Shown here: positions 57,122 through 64,000 of the stretch, piece by piece
Layout of the letters: the number at the start of each line of letters is the position of its first letter
Numbering within the stretch: the first letter of the stretch is position 1
Assembly (NCBI RefSeq): GCF_000285835.1
Contig: NZ_HE978604.1
Span: 1 to 64,000 of the forward strand
DNA: 64,000 nucleotides
Direction of reading: 5' to 3'
From: Brevibacterium senegalense
GTDB lineage: Bacteria > Actinomycetota > Actinomycetes > Actinomycetales > Brevibacteriaceae
The notes under the pieces: generated by a model
Told to the model about the DNA's origin: nothing
The model's database searches: none
Seen by the model: only the letters and a program-made list of their open reading frames with translations
Position numbers and translations under genes: made by a program

Positions 57122-58726
57122 GTGAACTCCGGTCCCTCCTCCTCCACGATCAGTCCCGCAGACGTCCGCGCGCAGGCGAAGCGCAGGCGCACCTTCGCGG
57201 TCATCTCCCACCCCGACTCCGGCAAGTCGACGCTCACAGAGGCGCTCGCCCTCCACGCCCGTGCGATCGGCACCGCGGGAGCCGTCCACGGGAAGGCGGG
57301 GCGCCGCTCGACGGTCTCCGACTGGATGACGATGGAGCAGGAGCGCGGCATCTCGATCACGTCCGCGGCCCTCCAGTTCGAGTACGACGACGTCGTCTTC
57401 AACCTTCTCGACACCCCCGGGCACGCGGACTTCTCCGAGGACACGTACCGCGTCCTCTCCGCCGTCGACAGCGCCGTCATGCTCGTCGATGCGGCGAAGG
57501 GCCTCGAGGTCCAGACGATGAAGCTCTTCGAGGTGTGCGCCCACCGCGGCATCCCCATCGTCACCGTCATCAACAAGTGGGACCGGGCCGGCATGGACGC
57601 GCTCGCCCTCATGGACGAGATCCACGAGCGCACCGGCATGCTGCCCACCCCGCTCACGTGGCCGGTGGGGCAGTCCGGCGACTTCCGCGGGGTGCTCGAT
57701 CGGCAGTCCGGCGATTACACGAAGTACACGCGCGCGGCCGGCGGCGCCAGCATCGCGGGCGAGGAGACGTTCGACCCGGCCGCCGCGGAGGAGCTCGAGG
57801 GCGATGCGTGGACGACCGCGGTGGACGAGGCGGACCTGCTGGAGCTCGAGGACCAGAACCACGATCAGGAGGCGTACCTGGCCGGTCGCACGACGCCCGT
57901 GCTGTTCGCGTCCGCGGTCCTGAACTTCGGCGTCCACAAGCTGCTCGACACGCTCGTGTCGATCGCGCCGGCCGCGGAGCCCCGCCCGGACGTCGACGGC
58001 GAGCCGCGCCCGGTCGACGCGCCGTTCTCCGGCTTCGTGTTCAAGGTGCAGGCGGGGATGGACCAGAACCACCGCGACCGGCTGGCGTACGTGCGCGTGT
58101 GCTCCGGCGTGTTCGAGCGCGGCATGGTCGTCACGCACGCGTCCACGGGCAAGCCCTTCGCGACCAAGTACGCGCAGCAGGTGTTCGGTCGCGATCGGGA
58201 GGTCGTCGACGAGGCGTTCCCCGGCGACGTCGTGGGTCTGGTGAACGCATCCGCGCTGCGGGTGGGCGACTCGCTGTACCTCGACCGGAAGGTCGCGTTC
58301 CCGGGGATCCCCACCTTCTCGCCGGAGCACTTCATGGTCATCCGCGCGAAGGACTCCTCGAAGTACAAGCAGTTCCGCCGCGGTATCGAGCAGCTGGACC
58401 ACGAAGGCGTCATCCAGGTGCTGCGCAGCGACCTGCGCGGCGACCAGGCACCCGTGCTGGGCGCAGTGGGTCCCATGCAGTTCGAGGTCGCCGAGGACCG
58501 GATGGTCCACGAGTTCAACGCCCCCTGCGAACTGGAGCGGCTCAACTTCTCGATCGCGCGGCGGACCGTTCCCGAGTCCGTGCCCACCCTGGCGCGCGAG
58601 CGGAACGTCGAGGTCCTGTCCCGGTCCGACGGCGAGCTGCTGGCTCTGTTCTCCGACCGGTGGCGACTGCAGGGCGTCGAGCGCCAGCACCCGGATCTCG
58701 TCCTGGAGCCGCTGGTCGTCAGCTAG
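57122..58726 (+). CDS. prfC: peptide chain release factor 3
   Basis: The 534-residue GTPase recycles RF1/RF2 after termination. G-domain motifs are SHPDSGKST (G1), GISITSAALQF (switch), DTPGHADFSEDTYR (G3) and NKWDRAG (G4). The RF3-specific blocks GAVHGKAGRRSTVSDWM and ALSPEHF-like FSPEHFMVIRAKDSSKYKQF are present, as is a C-terminal PMQFEVAEDRM domain. GTG start follows a -10 box at six bases. No operon partner; it precedes ino1 by 182 bases. Confidence 0.95.
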   Translation: MNSGPSSSTISPADVRAQAKRRRTFAVISHPDSGKSTLTEALALHARAIGTAGAVHGKAGRRSTVSDWMTMEQERGISITSAALQFEYDDVVFNLLDTPGHADFSEDTYRVLSAVDSAVMLVDAAKGLEVQTMKLFEVCAHRGIPIVTVINKWDRAGMDALALMDEIHERTGMLPTPLTWPVGQSGDFRGVLDRQSGDYTKYTRAAGGASIAGEETFDPAAAEELEGDAWTTAVDEADLLELEDQNHDQEAYLAGRTTPVLFASAVLNFGVHKLLDTLVSIAPAAEPRPDVDGEPRPVDAPFSGFVFKVQAGMDQNHRDRLAYVRVCSGVFERGMVVTHASTGKPFATKYAQQVFGRDREVVDEAFPGDVVGLVNASALRVGDSLYLDRKVAFPGIPTFSPEHFMVIRAKDSSKYKQFRRGIEQLDHEGVIQVLRSDLRGDQAPVLGAVGPMQFEVAEDRMVHEFNAPCELERLNFSIARRTVPESVPTLARERNVEVLSRSDGELLALFSDRWRLQGVERQHPDLVLEPLVVS

Positions 58727-58788
58727 AGCGCGTCCCACTGTGAAGAGCGGCACGCGCCTCCGAGTCGCCCGTCCGGTTCGCGGAGGAC

Positions 58789-58794
58789 TAAGAT
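58789..58794 (+). promoter_or_regulatory. ino1 promoter -10 box
   Basis: TAAGAT would start transcription near 58801, giving a leader of about 107 bases before the ino1 GTG, which has a GAGGAGAG ribosome site. No good -35 box is visible. Confidence 0.4.
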
Positions 58795-58908
58795 GAGCGG
58801 GCGCCCGTACGGACATCCGGTGAACACCATGCGTGGAAACCGTGAACCGTCGTGCGTGCACGCATGCACGCCCGGGCTCCGTGAAGACCGCGAGGAGAGT
58901 ACGAGACT

Positions 58909-59994
58909 GTGGCTGAGAATCCGATCCGGGTCGCCATCGCCGGCCTGGGCAACTGCGCGAGTTCCCTGATCCAGGGAGTGGAGTACTACCGCGATGCGGA
59001 CCCCGCGCAGAAGGTGCCGGGGCTCATGCACGTGCAGTTCGGCGACTACCACGTGAGTGACCTCCAGTTCGTCGCCGCCTTCGACGTCGACGGCAAGAAG
59101 GTGGGCCAGGACATCTCCGAGGCCATCTACGTGAGCGAGAACAACACGCTCAAGCTCGCGGACGTGCCGCCCACGGGCGTGACGGTGCAGCGCGGACCCA
59201 CCCTGGACGGGATGGGCGTCTACTACCGCGACACGATCGTCGAGTCCGACGCGGAACCGGTCGACGTCGCGCAGGCGCTGCGGGACGCCCGCGCGGACGT
59301 GCTCGTCTGCTACCTGCCCGTGGGCTCGCAGCAGGCGACGGAGTACTACGCGCAGGCTGCGCTGGACGCGAAGGTCGCGTTCGTGAACGCGCTGCCCGTC
59401 TTCATCGCCGGCACCAAGGAGTGGGATGAGAAGTTCCGCGCCGCCGGCGTCCCGATCGTGGGCGATGACATCAAGAGCCAGATCGGTGCGACCATCACCC
59501 ACCGGGTCATGGCGAAGCTGTTCGAGGACCGCGGCGTCGTGCTGGACCGCACGTACCAGCTGAACGTGGGCGGCAACATGGACTTCAAGAACATGCTCGA
59601 GCGCGAGCGACTCGAGTCGAAGAAGATCTCGAAGACGCAGGCCGTCACCTCCAACACGAGCGTCGACCTGGCCGCACGCGACGTCCACATCGGCCCCTCC
59701 GACTACGTCGAGTGGCTGGACGACCGCAAGTGGGCGTTCGTCCGCCTGGAGGGCCGCAACTTCGGCGACGCCCCCGTGTCGCTCGAGTACAAGCTGGAGG
59801 TCTGGGATTCGCCCAACAGTGCCGGCGTCATCATCGACGCGGTGCGCGCGGCGAAGATCGGACTGGACCGCGGGGTCGGGGGAGCGCTGCTGAGCGCCTC
59901 GTCGTACTTCATGAAGTCCCCGCCGCACCAGCAGGACGACGATGCGGCGCACGCCGCCGTCGAGGCATTCATCCGCGGCGAGATCGACACCTGA
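58909..59994 (+). CDS. ino1: myo-inositol-1-phosphate synthase
   Basis: The 361-residue enzyme makes 1D-myo-inositol-3-phosphate from glucose-6-phosphate using bound NAD. Its Rossmann start is [53 protein letters not shown] and the [14 protein letters not shown] block are the actinobacterial form's hallmarks. Length is normal for that class. Inositol phosphate feeds phosphatidylinositol and mycothiol in actinobacteria. The GTG has GAGGAGAG about nine bases upstream. It is monocistronic and ends at the stem-loop 60022-60051. Confidence 0.95.
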   Translation: MAENPIRVAIAGLGNCASSLIQGVEYYRDADPAQKVPGLMHVQFGDYHVSDLQFVAAFDVDGKKVGQDISEAIYVSENNTLKLADVPPTGVTVQRGPTLDGMGVYYRDTIVESDAEPVDVAQALRDARADVLVCYLPVGSQQATEYYAQAALDAKVAFVNALPVFIAGTKEWDEKFRAAGVPIVGDDIKSQIGATITHRVMAKLFEDRGVVLDRTYQLNVGGNMDFKNMLERERLESKKISKTQAVTSNTSVDLAARDVHIGPSDYVEWLDDRKWAFVRLEGRNFGDAPVSLEYKLEVWDSPNSAGVIIDAVRAAKIGLDRGVGGALLSASSYFMKSPPHQQDDDAAHAAVEAFIRGEIDT

Positions 59995-60021
59995 GCCGAC
60001 CCGTCCTGCGCGGCAGGACAC

Positions 60022-60051
60022 CGCACGCCCGTCGGCGCGGACGGGCGTGCG
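60022..60051 (+). terminator. ino1 terminator
   Basis: A 12-bp stem (60022-60033 with 60040-60051) with a six-base loop is followed by a short T-rich stretch, 28 bases after the ino1 stop. Confidence 0.8.
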
Positions 60052-60070
60052 TTTCGTACCACTCAGGCAC

Positions 60071-60076
60071 TACAGT
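60071..60076 (+). promoter_or_regulatory. AbgT gene promoter -10 box
   Basis: TACAGT lies 82 bases upstream of the start codon, so the leader would be about 75 bases. A GAGGAGGAA ribosome site precedes the GTG. Confidence 0.4.
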
Positions 60077-60158
60077 GACCCCGGTCGCTTCGTGCGCGTG
60101 CTCTGGGGCACTCGGAGGCGGCCGACAACCCCGTCCCCGATTGTCCTGAGGAGGAACC

Positions 60159-61745
60159 GTGTCCGGTTCCACGGCTGCGAGCCCCACACCCGCCCCCGCG
60201 ACCGGTGAGGGGGAGCGCCTGGGTCCCCTGATGCGCGCCCTCATCGTCATCGAGAAGGCCGGCAACAAGCTGCCGCACCCGTTCTGGCTGTTCCTGGGCC
60301 TCGCGGGGATCGTCATGCTCCTGTCGGCGGTCTTCTCCGCCACCGGACTCTCCGCCCTCAACCCGGCCACCGGTGAGAACGTCACCGTCACCAACCTGTT
60401 CAGCGCCGAGTCGCTGCGGGAGCTCGTGGCCGGCATCGTCGACAACTATGTCACCTTCCCCGCCCTGGGCCTCGTGCTCGTCGTGCTGTTCGGCGTCGCG
60501 GTCGCGGAGCAGTCGGGACTCATCCCCGCGCTCATGAAGGCCGCGCTGCGCTCGGCCTCACCGCGCTGGGTGACGGTCATCGTCGCGCTGGTCGGCTCCG
60601 CCGCCTCCATGGCCTCCGATGCGGCGTACATGATCGTCATCCCGCTGGGCGGCATCGCGTTCAAGGCGGTGGGACGCAACCCGATCATCGGCTGCGCCGT
60701 CGCCTACGCGGCGACCTCCGGCGGCTACTCGGCGGCCCCCTTCGTCAACTCGCTCGACGCGATCCTGGGCGGACTCTCTACATCCGCGGCCCAGATCATC
60801 GACCCCGAGTACGTCGTGACCCCGGTGGCGAACCTCTACTTCAACTTCGCGTCGATGTTCGTCGTGGCCTTCGCCGTGACCCTCGTGACGGAGCTCCTCC
60901 TCAACAAGCGCGGCGAGCAGCTGACGGTCGACGCGGACTCGGACGACGGCGTGGACGACCACGACGAGTTCGCCCGCGGAGCGACGGCGACGGAGAAGCG
61001 CGGCATGATCGCCGCACTCATCACGATGGTGCTGGGGATCGCCCTGATCATCGTCCTGGCGCTGCCGGAGGCCTCCTTCCTGCGTGACGCGGAGGGCGGC
61101 TTCGGCCCCGAGTCCGGGCTCATGGCGGGCATCGCTGCGATCGTCGGCTTCGGCTTCTTCGTCATCGGCATCGCCTACGGAGTCGTGACGGGCTCGATCC
61201 GGTCCTGGGAGACGATCCCCAACATGATGGCCGAGGGTGTGCGCCCGTTCGTCCAGGTGATGGTGCTGTTCTTCGCCGCGGCCCAGTTCCTTGCGGTCTT
61301 CCGCGCGTCGGCGCTGGGTGAGATCTTCGCGATCAAGGGCGCGGAGTTCTTCGAGACGATCGACGCCGGCCCGTTCGTCATCCTCCTGGGCGCCTCCCTG
61401 CTGGTCGGTGCGGGCGCGCTGTTCATCACCTCCGGCACCGGCCTGTGGACGCTGCTGAGCGTCATCCTCGTCCCGATGCTCATGCTGCTGGGCATCTCCC
61501 CGGAGACGACCCAGGCCATGTACCGCATCGGCGACTCCACGTTCAACATCGTGTCGCCCATGAGCCCGTACTTCATCATGATCCTGGGCTTCGTCCAGCG
61601 CTACAAGAAGGACGCGGGCATCGGCACGCTCCTGTCGATGACGATCCCGCTGAGCATCGTCATGTGGCTGTGCTGGACGGCGTTCTTCTTCATCTGGTGG
61701 GCCCTGGGCATCCCGTTCGGGCCGGGCACCAGCACCACCTACTGA
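60159..61745 (+). CDS. AbgT family transporter
   Basis: The 528-residue protein belongs to the AbgT/ p-aminobenzoyl-glutamate transporter family, antiporters that can also export sulfonamides. Landmarks are ALIVIEKAGNKLPHPFWLFL at the N-terminus, VSFPALGLVLVVLFGVAVAEQSG (here VTFPALGL), SDAAYMIVIPLGGIAFKAVGRNPI with GCAVAYAATSGGYSAAPF, and SPMSPYFIMILGFVQRYKKDAGIGTL at the C-terminus. It has about ten helices. The GTG follows a strong GAGGAGGAA site. It stands alone between ino1 and the BI-1 gene. Confidence 0.93.
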   Translation: MSGSTAASPTPAPATGEGERLGPLMRALIVIEKAGNKLPHPFWLFLGLAGIVMLLSAVFSATGLSALNPATGENVTVTNLFSAESLRELVAGIVDNYVTFPALGLVLVVLFGVAVAEQSGLIPALMKAALRSASPRWVTVIVALVGSAASMASDAAYMIVIPLGGIAFKAVGRNPIIGCAVAYAATSGGYSAAPFVNSLDAILGGLSTSAAQIIDPEYVVTPVANLYFNFASMFVVAFAVTLVTELLLNKRGEQLTVDADSDDGVDDHDEFARGATATEKRGMIAALITMVLGIALIIVLALPEASFLRDAEGGFGPESGLMAGIAAIVGFGFFVIGIAYGVVTGSIRSWETIPNMMAEGVRPFVQVMVLFFAAAQFLAVFRASALGEIFAIKGAEFFETIDAGPFVILLGASLLVGAGALFITSGTGLWTLLSVILVPMLMLLGISPETTQAMYRIGDSTFNIVSPMSPYFIMILGFVQRYKKDAGIGTLLSMTIPLSIVMWLCWTAFFFIWWALGIPFGPGTSTTY

Positions 61746-61804
61746 CCCGCGGGGCCGAGCGCGGGGGTCACAGCGGTGTCACGATCCCCGCGCAGGTCGG
61801 GAAT

Positions 61805-61837
61805 GCTGAGCAGTGTCTCAGCGTTCCTCCATAGAAT
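61805..61837 (+). promoter_or_regulatory. promoter and inverted repeat upstream of the BI-1 gene
   Basis: TAGAAT (61832-61837) is a good -10 box giving a leader of about 34 bases. An inverted repeat GCTGAG-N6-CTCAGC (61805-61822) covers its -35 position and could be an operator, or a weak terminator for the preceding gene. Confidence 0.45.
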
Positions 61838-61878
61838 GGAATCCGACGAACACCACGACGCCCCTTGGGAGGGACCAC

Positions 61879-62685
61879 ATGAGCAACCCGCTGGTGCGCC
61901 GCGGCCTCAATGACGGCATCAAGGCCGGTCAGCAGCAGAACCGCATCCCCGCCCCGTCCGATGCGCAGCTCCAGGAGATGTACGACGCACCGTCGTACCA
62001 GCAGCCGGTCGCAGATCGGTCGATGACCTACGACGACGTCCTCATGAAGACGGCGATCTGCTTCGCCGTCCTGCTGGCCGGTGCCGTCATCGGCTGGGTC
62101 ATGCCGATGCTCGCACTGCCGGCGGCGATCGTCGCGCTGGTGATCGGACTGGTCATCGCGTTCAAGAAGGAGCCCAGCAAGGGGCTCATCCTCACGTACT
62201 CCGCGATCGAGGGCGTGTTCCTGGGCGGCATCTCCCGGACCTTCGAGATGGCCTACGACGGCATCGTCATGCAGGCGGTGCTGGGCACGCTCAGCGTCTT
62301 CCTCGTCATGTTCGCGCTCTTCAAGTTCAAGATCGTCCGGATGAGCTCCGGCTTCATGAAGTTCCTCATGCTCGCCGTGGGCGGGTACGCGGTCTTCTCG
62401 CTCGTGAACTTCGCCTTCGCGATGTTCTCCGGCGGAGAGATGAATGCGCGGAACATGGAGATCACCCTGCTGGGCATCACGATGCCGCTGGGCGTCCTCA
62501 TCTCCGGTGTCGCCGTGATCCTCGCGGCTCTCACCCTCGTCGCGGACTTCCAGATGATCGAGGAGGGCGTGCGCCACCAGATCCCGGAGAAGTACTCGTG
62601 GGTCTGCGCGTTCTCGCTCATGGTCACGCTCATCTGGCTCTACATCGAGATCCTGCGACTGCTGTCCTACTTCCGACAGAACTGA
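61879..62685 (+). CDS. Bax inhibitor-1/YccA family membrane protein
   Basis: The 268-residue protein has an N-terminal cytoplasmic tail of about 60 residues (NPLVRRGLNDGIKAGQQQN) and seven hydrophobic helices with the BI-1 features PSKGLILTYSAIEGVFLGGIS, and a YSWVCAFSLMVTLIWLYIEILRLLSYF end. Bacterial BI-1 homologues are pH-sensitive calcium-leak channels; the role here is unknown. GGGAGGG precedes the ATG by several bases. It is followed by a small uncharacterised gene 20 bases later. Confidence 0.93.
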   Translation: MSNPLVRRGLNDGIKAGQQQNRIPAPSDAQLQEMYDAPSYQQPVADRSMTYDDVLMKTAICFAVLLAGAVIGWVMPMLALPAAIVALVIGLVIAFKKEPSKGLILTYSAIEGVFLGGISRTFEMAYDGIVMQAVLGTLSVFLVMFALFKFKIVRMSSGFMKFLMLAVGGYAVFSLVNFAFAMFSGGEMNARNMEITLLGITMPLGVLISGVAVILAALTLVADFQMIEEGVRHQIPEKYSWVCAFSLMVTLIWLYIEILRLLSYFRQN

Positions 62686-62705
62686 CGGGATCACCGGGAC
62701 ACGAC

Positions 62706-63005
62706 ATGGTCACCACGGCGCGGGCGGCGGAACTCCACGAGGAGGTCCGCCGCCTTCGTCGTCGCGTGACGGCACTGACGACACCCCAGCTGGACGACGG
62801 TCGGCGGACCCATATCCGAACGGCGCTGCGGCGGCTCTCGGACGTGGGCGCACACGGTCGGCCGGTTCCCGACCTGGGTGATCGGGTGCTGGCGGACCAG
62901 GTGGTCGTCCTCCTGACCGACTGCCTGCCGGAGTATGGGGCCACCGATCAGCAGACGGTGCGCGCACTGCGGATCGCGCAGGACCTGCGACAGGATCTCG
63001 CATGA
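62706..63005 (+). CDS. hypothetical small protein
   Basis: The 99-residue protein is Arg/Leu-rich and probably all-helical (ELHEEVRRLRRRVTALTTPQL, then LADQVVVLLTDCLPEY and an RALRIAQDLRQDLA end). Its amphipathic helices are compatible with a small cytoplasmic protein, but I do not recognise a family. The ATG is 20 bases after the BI-1 gene and has only a weak ribosome site. The shifted-frame and opposite-strand alternatives look non-coding. Confidence 0.65.
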   Translation: MVTTARAAELHEEVRRLRRRVTALTTPQLDDGRRTHIRTALRRLSDVGAHGRPVPDLGDRVLADQVVVLLTDCLPEYGATDQQTVRALRIAQDLRQDLA

Positions 63006-63051
63006 GTTTCCGGCTCTCCCAGGAGCGCGGACAGAAGAAGGAGCACGACGC

Positions 63052-63537
63052 ATGACCTACCCCCACAGCCACGACGAGGCGATCCAGGGCCCGCACGGCG
63101 AGGACCGCTTCGAGGCGATGAACTTCCACACCCGCAAGTGGGTGCGACCGGAGGACCTCAACGCGAACGGGACGCTTTTCGGCGGCAGCCTGCTGCGCTG
63201 GATCGACGATGAGGCGGTCGTCTACGCGATGATCCAGCTGGGCAACCAGCGGATCGTCACGAAGTACATCTCGGAGATCGAGTTCGTGTCGTCCGCGACG
63301 CAGGGCGACATCCTGGAGATCGGCCTGCAGGCCGTCCACTTCGGCCGCACCTCGCTCACGATGCGGTGCGAGGTGCGCAACATCATCACGGGGGACACGA
63401 TCCTCTCGATCGACAGGATCGTCTTCGTGGCACTGGCCGAGGACGGGTCGCCCCTGCCGCACGGCTACTCCACCATCACGTACGCCCGCGATCGCTTCCC
63501 GGAGGACCTCCGGCGCCGGAAGCGCTCGATCTCCTGA
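63052..63537 (+). CDS. acyl-CoA thioesterase (hotdog fold)
   Basis: The 161-residue protein has the hotdog thioesterase core: RPEDLNANGTLFGGSLLRWIDDEAVVYAMIQL with the catalytic Asp/Asn region, FVSSATQGDILEIG and LTMRCEVRNIITGDTILSIDRIVFVAL. It resembles YciA/acot-type enzymes that hydrolyse acyl-CoA. The ATG at 63052 has GAAGGAG eight bases upstream. It is followed 10 bases later by the VOC gene. Confidence 0.93.
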   Translation: MTYPHSHDEAIQGPHGEDRFEAMNFHTRKWVRPEDLNANGTLFGGSLLRWIDDEAVVYAMIQLGNQRIVTKYISEIEFVSSATQGDILEIGLQAVHFGRTSLTMRCEVRNIITGDTILSIDRIVFVALAEDGSPLPHGYSTITYARDRFPEDLRRRKRSIS

Positions 63538-63547
63538 GGAGCTCTCC

Positions 63548-63832
63548 ATGACGATCCGGCTGGAGAACGTGGGTATCGCCGTGCAGGACCTGGATGCGAC
63601 GATCGCCTTCTTCACGGACCTGGGACTGACGGTTCTGGGACGCGACACCGTGCAGGGGGATTGGGCGGACACCGCAGTGGGCCTCGACGGCAACCACGCC
63701 CGCATCGCGCTCCTCCAGACGCCGGACGGCCACGGCAGGCTCGAGCTCTTCGAGTACAACCACCCGGAGGCGATCCCGACCGCGCCCACCCAGCCGCACG
63801 CAGCGGAGGACCTGACAGGGGAGGGCGCATGA
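63548..63832 (+). CDS. VOC (glyoxalase-like) family protein, short
   Basis: This 94-residue protein begins with TIRLENVGIAVQDLDATIAFFTDLGL, the first beta-alpha-beta-beta-beta module of a VOC protein, followed by ARIALLQTPDGHGRLELFEY. A VOC protein usually has a second module of similar size; here the protein stops after an Asp/Pro-rich tail. It overlaps the following gene (ATGA). Either a single-module member that dimerises or a truncated relic. Confidence 0.8.
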   Translation: MTIRLENVGIAVQDLDATIAFFTDLGLTVLGRDTVQGDWADTAVGLDGNHARIALLQTPDGHGRLELFEYNHPEAIPTAPTQPHAAEDLTGEGA

Positions 63833-64000
63833 GCGAGGCGCGGCAGAACGGCGCACCGGGCGGCCGCATCGTCTACGAGACCGCGACCTCCATCGACGGG
63901 TGGATCGCGGATCAGCAGAACTCGCTGTCGTGGCTCTTCGCCGTCCCGATGGAGGAGCAGGACCAGGCCTCGCTCTCCCCGCCCGCTGCACCCGTCCAGG
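63829..64000 (+). CDS. RibD C-terminal/dihydrofolate reductase-like protein (partial)
   Basis: The reading frame from ATG 63829 runs off the window after 57 codons: RIVYETATSIDGWIADQQNSLSWLFA, a motif shared by RibD C-terminal and dihydrofolate-reductase-like proteins that bind NADPH. The start overlaps the VOC stop by four bases. VOC and RibD/DHFR-like genes are common neighbours in actinobacteria. The rest lies beyond 64000. Confidence 0.8.
   Translation, partial: MSEARQNGAPGGRIVYETATSIDGWIADQQNSLSWLFAVPMEEQDQASLSPPAAPVQ

Overview
The window is very G+C-rich DNA, densely packed with genes on both strands, from an actinobacterium (Actinomycetota), most probably a member of the Micrococcales. 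The evidence is gene content and order: a DUF3039 gene beside an SF2 helicase, pncB/clpS/DUF2017/metallo-beta-lactamase/rph/rdgB, DUF6350-purN-purH-DUF3017, glmU-prs-rplY-pth, mfd-mazG-eno-ftsB-DUF501-ppx, an ino1 inositol-phosphate synthase, GTG starts, four-base ATGA/GTGA gene overlaps and many apparently leaderless transcripts. I cannot name the genus. Nearly all of it is chromosomal core sequence; I see no insertion sequence, prophage or CRISPR array.

Layout. 0.1-8.8 kb: gdhA, a flavin reductase divergent from a DUF3039/helicase pair, pncB, and the translationally coupled clpS-DUF2017-MBL-rph-rdgB operon (proteolysis adaptor, RNA 3'-end processing, nucleotide-pool cleaning). 8.8-15.9 kb: a peptide/opine-type ABC transporter (lipoprotein, two permeases, one fused double ATPase) followed by an amidase, ended by a 48-bp palindromic terminator. 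16-22.2 kb: two cell-envelope proteins with disordered tails, then purine synthesis (purN, purH) between DUF6350 and DUF3017 membrane proteins. 22.4-25.7 kb: a small antitoxin-like protein, pcrA helicase and a small membrane protein. 25.8-41.4 kb: tRNA-Gln, glmU, prs, rplY, pth, a rhomboid, mfd, mazG, a phosphatase, eno, ftsB, DUF501, ppx and an S8 protease; much of this order is shared with mycobacteria. 41.4-43.6 kb: type II NADH dehydrogenase behind a good Rex operator, a DedA-like protein and an unusual tRNA with a UAA anticodon. 43.6-49.7 kb is the least core-like part: a lower-G+C gap beside the tRNA, a broken small gene, an FAD oxidoreductase/MFS pair, PPK2, interspersed palindromic repeats and a DUF559 endonuclease-fold gene. 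49.7-64 kb: a DUF1461 protein, an AEC transporter, a frameshifted hrpA, prfC, ino1, an AbgT transporter, a Bax-inhibitor-1 protein, a thioesterase, a short VOC protein and the start of a RibD/DHFR-like gene cut by the window end.

Two themes recur. First, many genes that start a transcription unit have a TANNNT -10 box ending six or seven bases before ATG/GTG and no Shine-Dalgarno sequence, whereas downstream genes have clear AAGGAG-type sites or overlap their predecessor. Second, several loci repay a closer look: the tRNA(UAA) with a short variable loop, the two leaderless genes whose start codons overlap head-to-head, the Rex site at ndh, the hrpA frameshift with a remodelled C-terminal domain, and a family of palindromic intergenic repeats.
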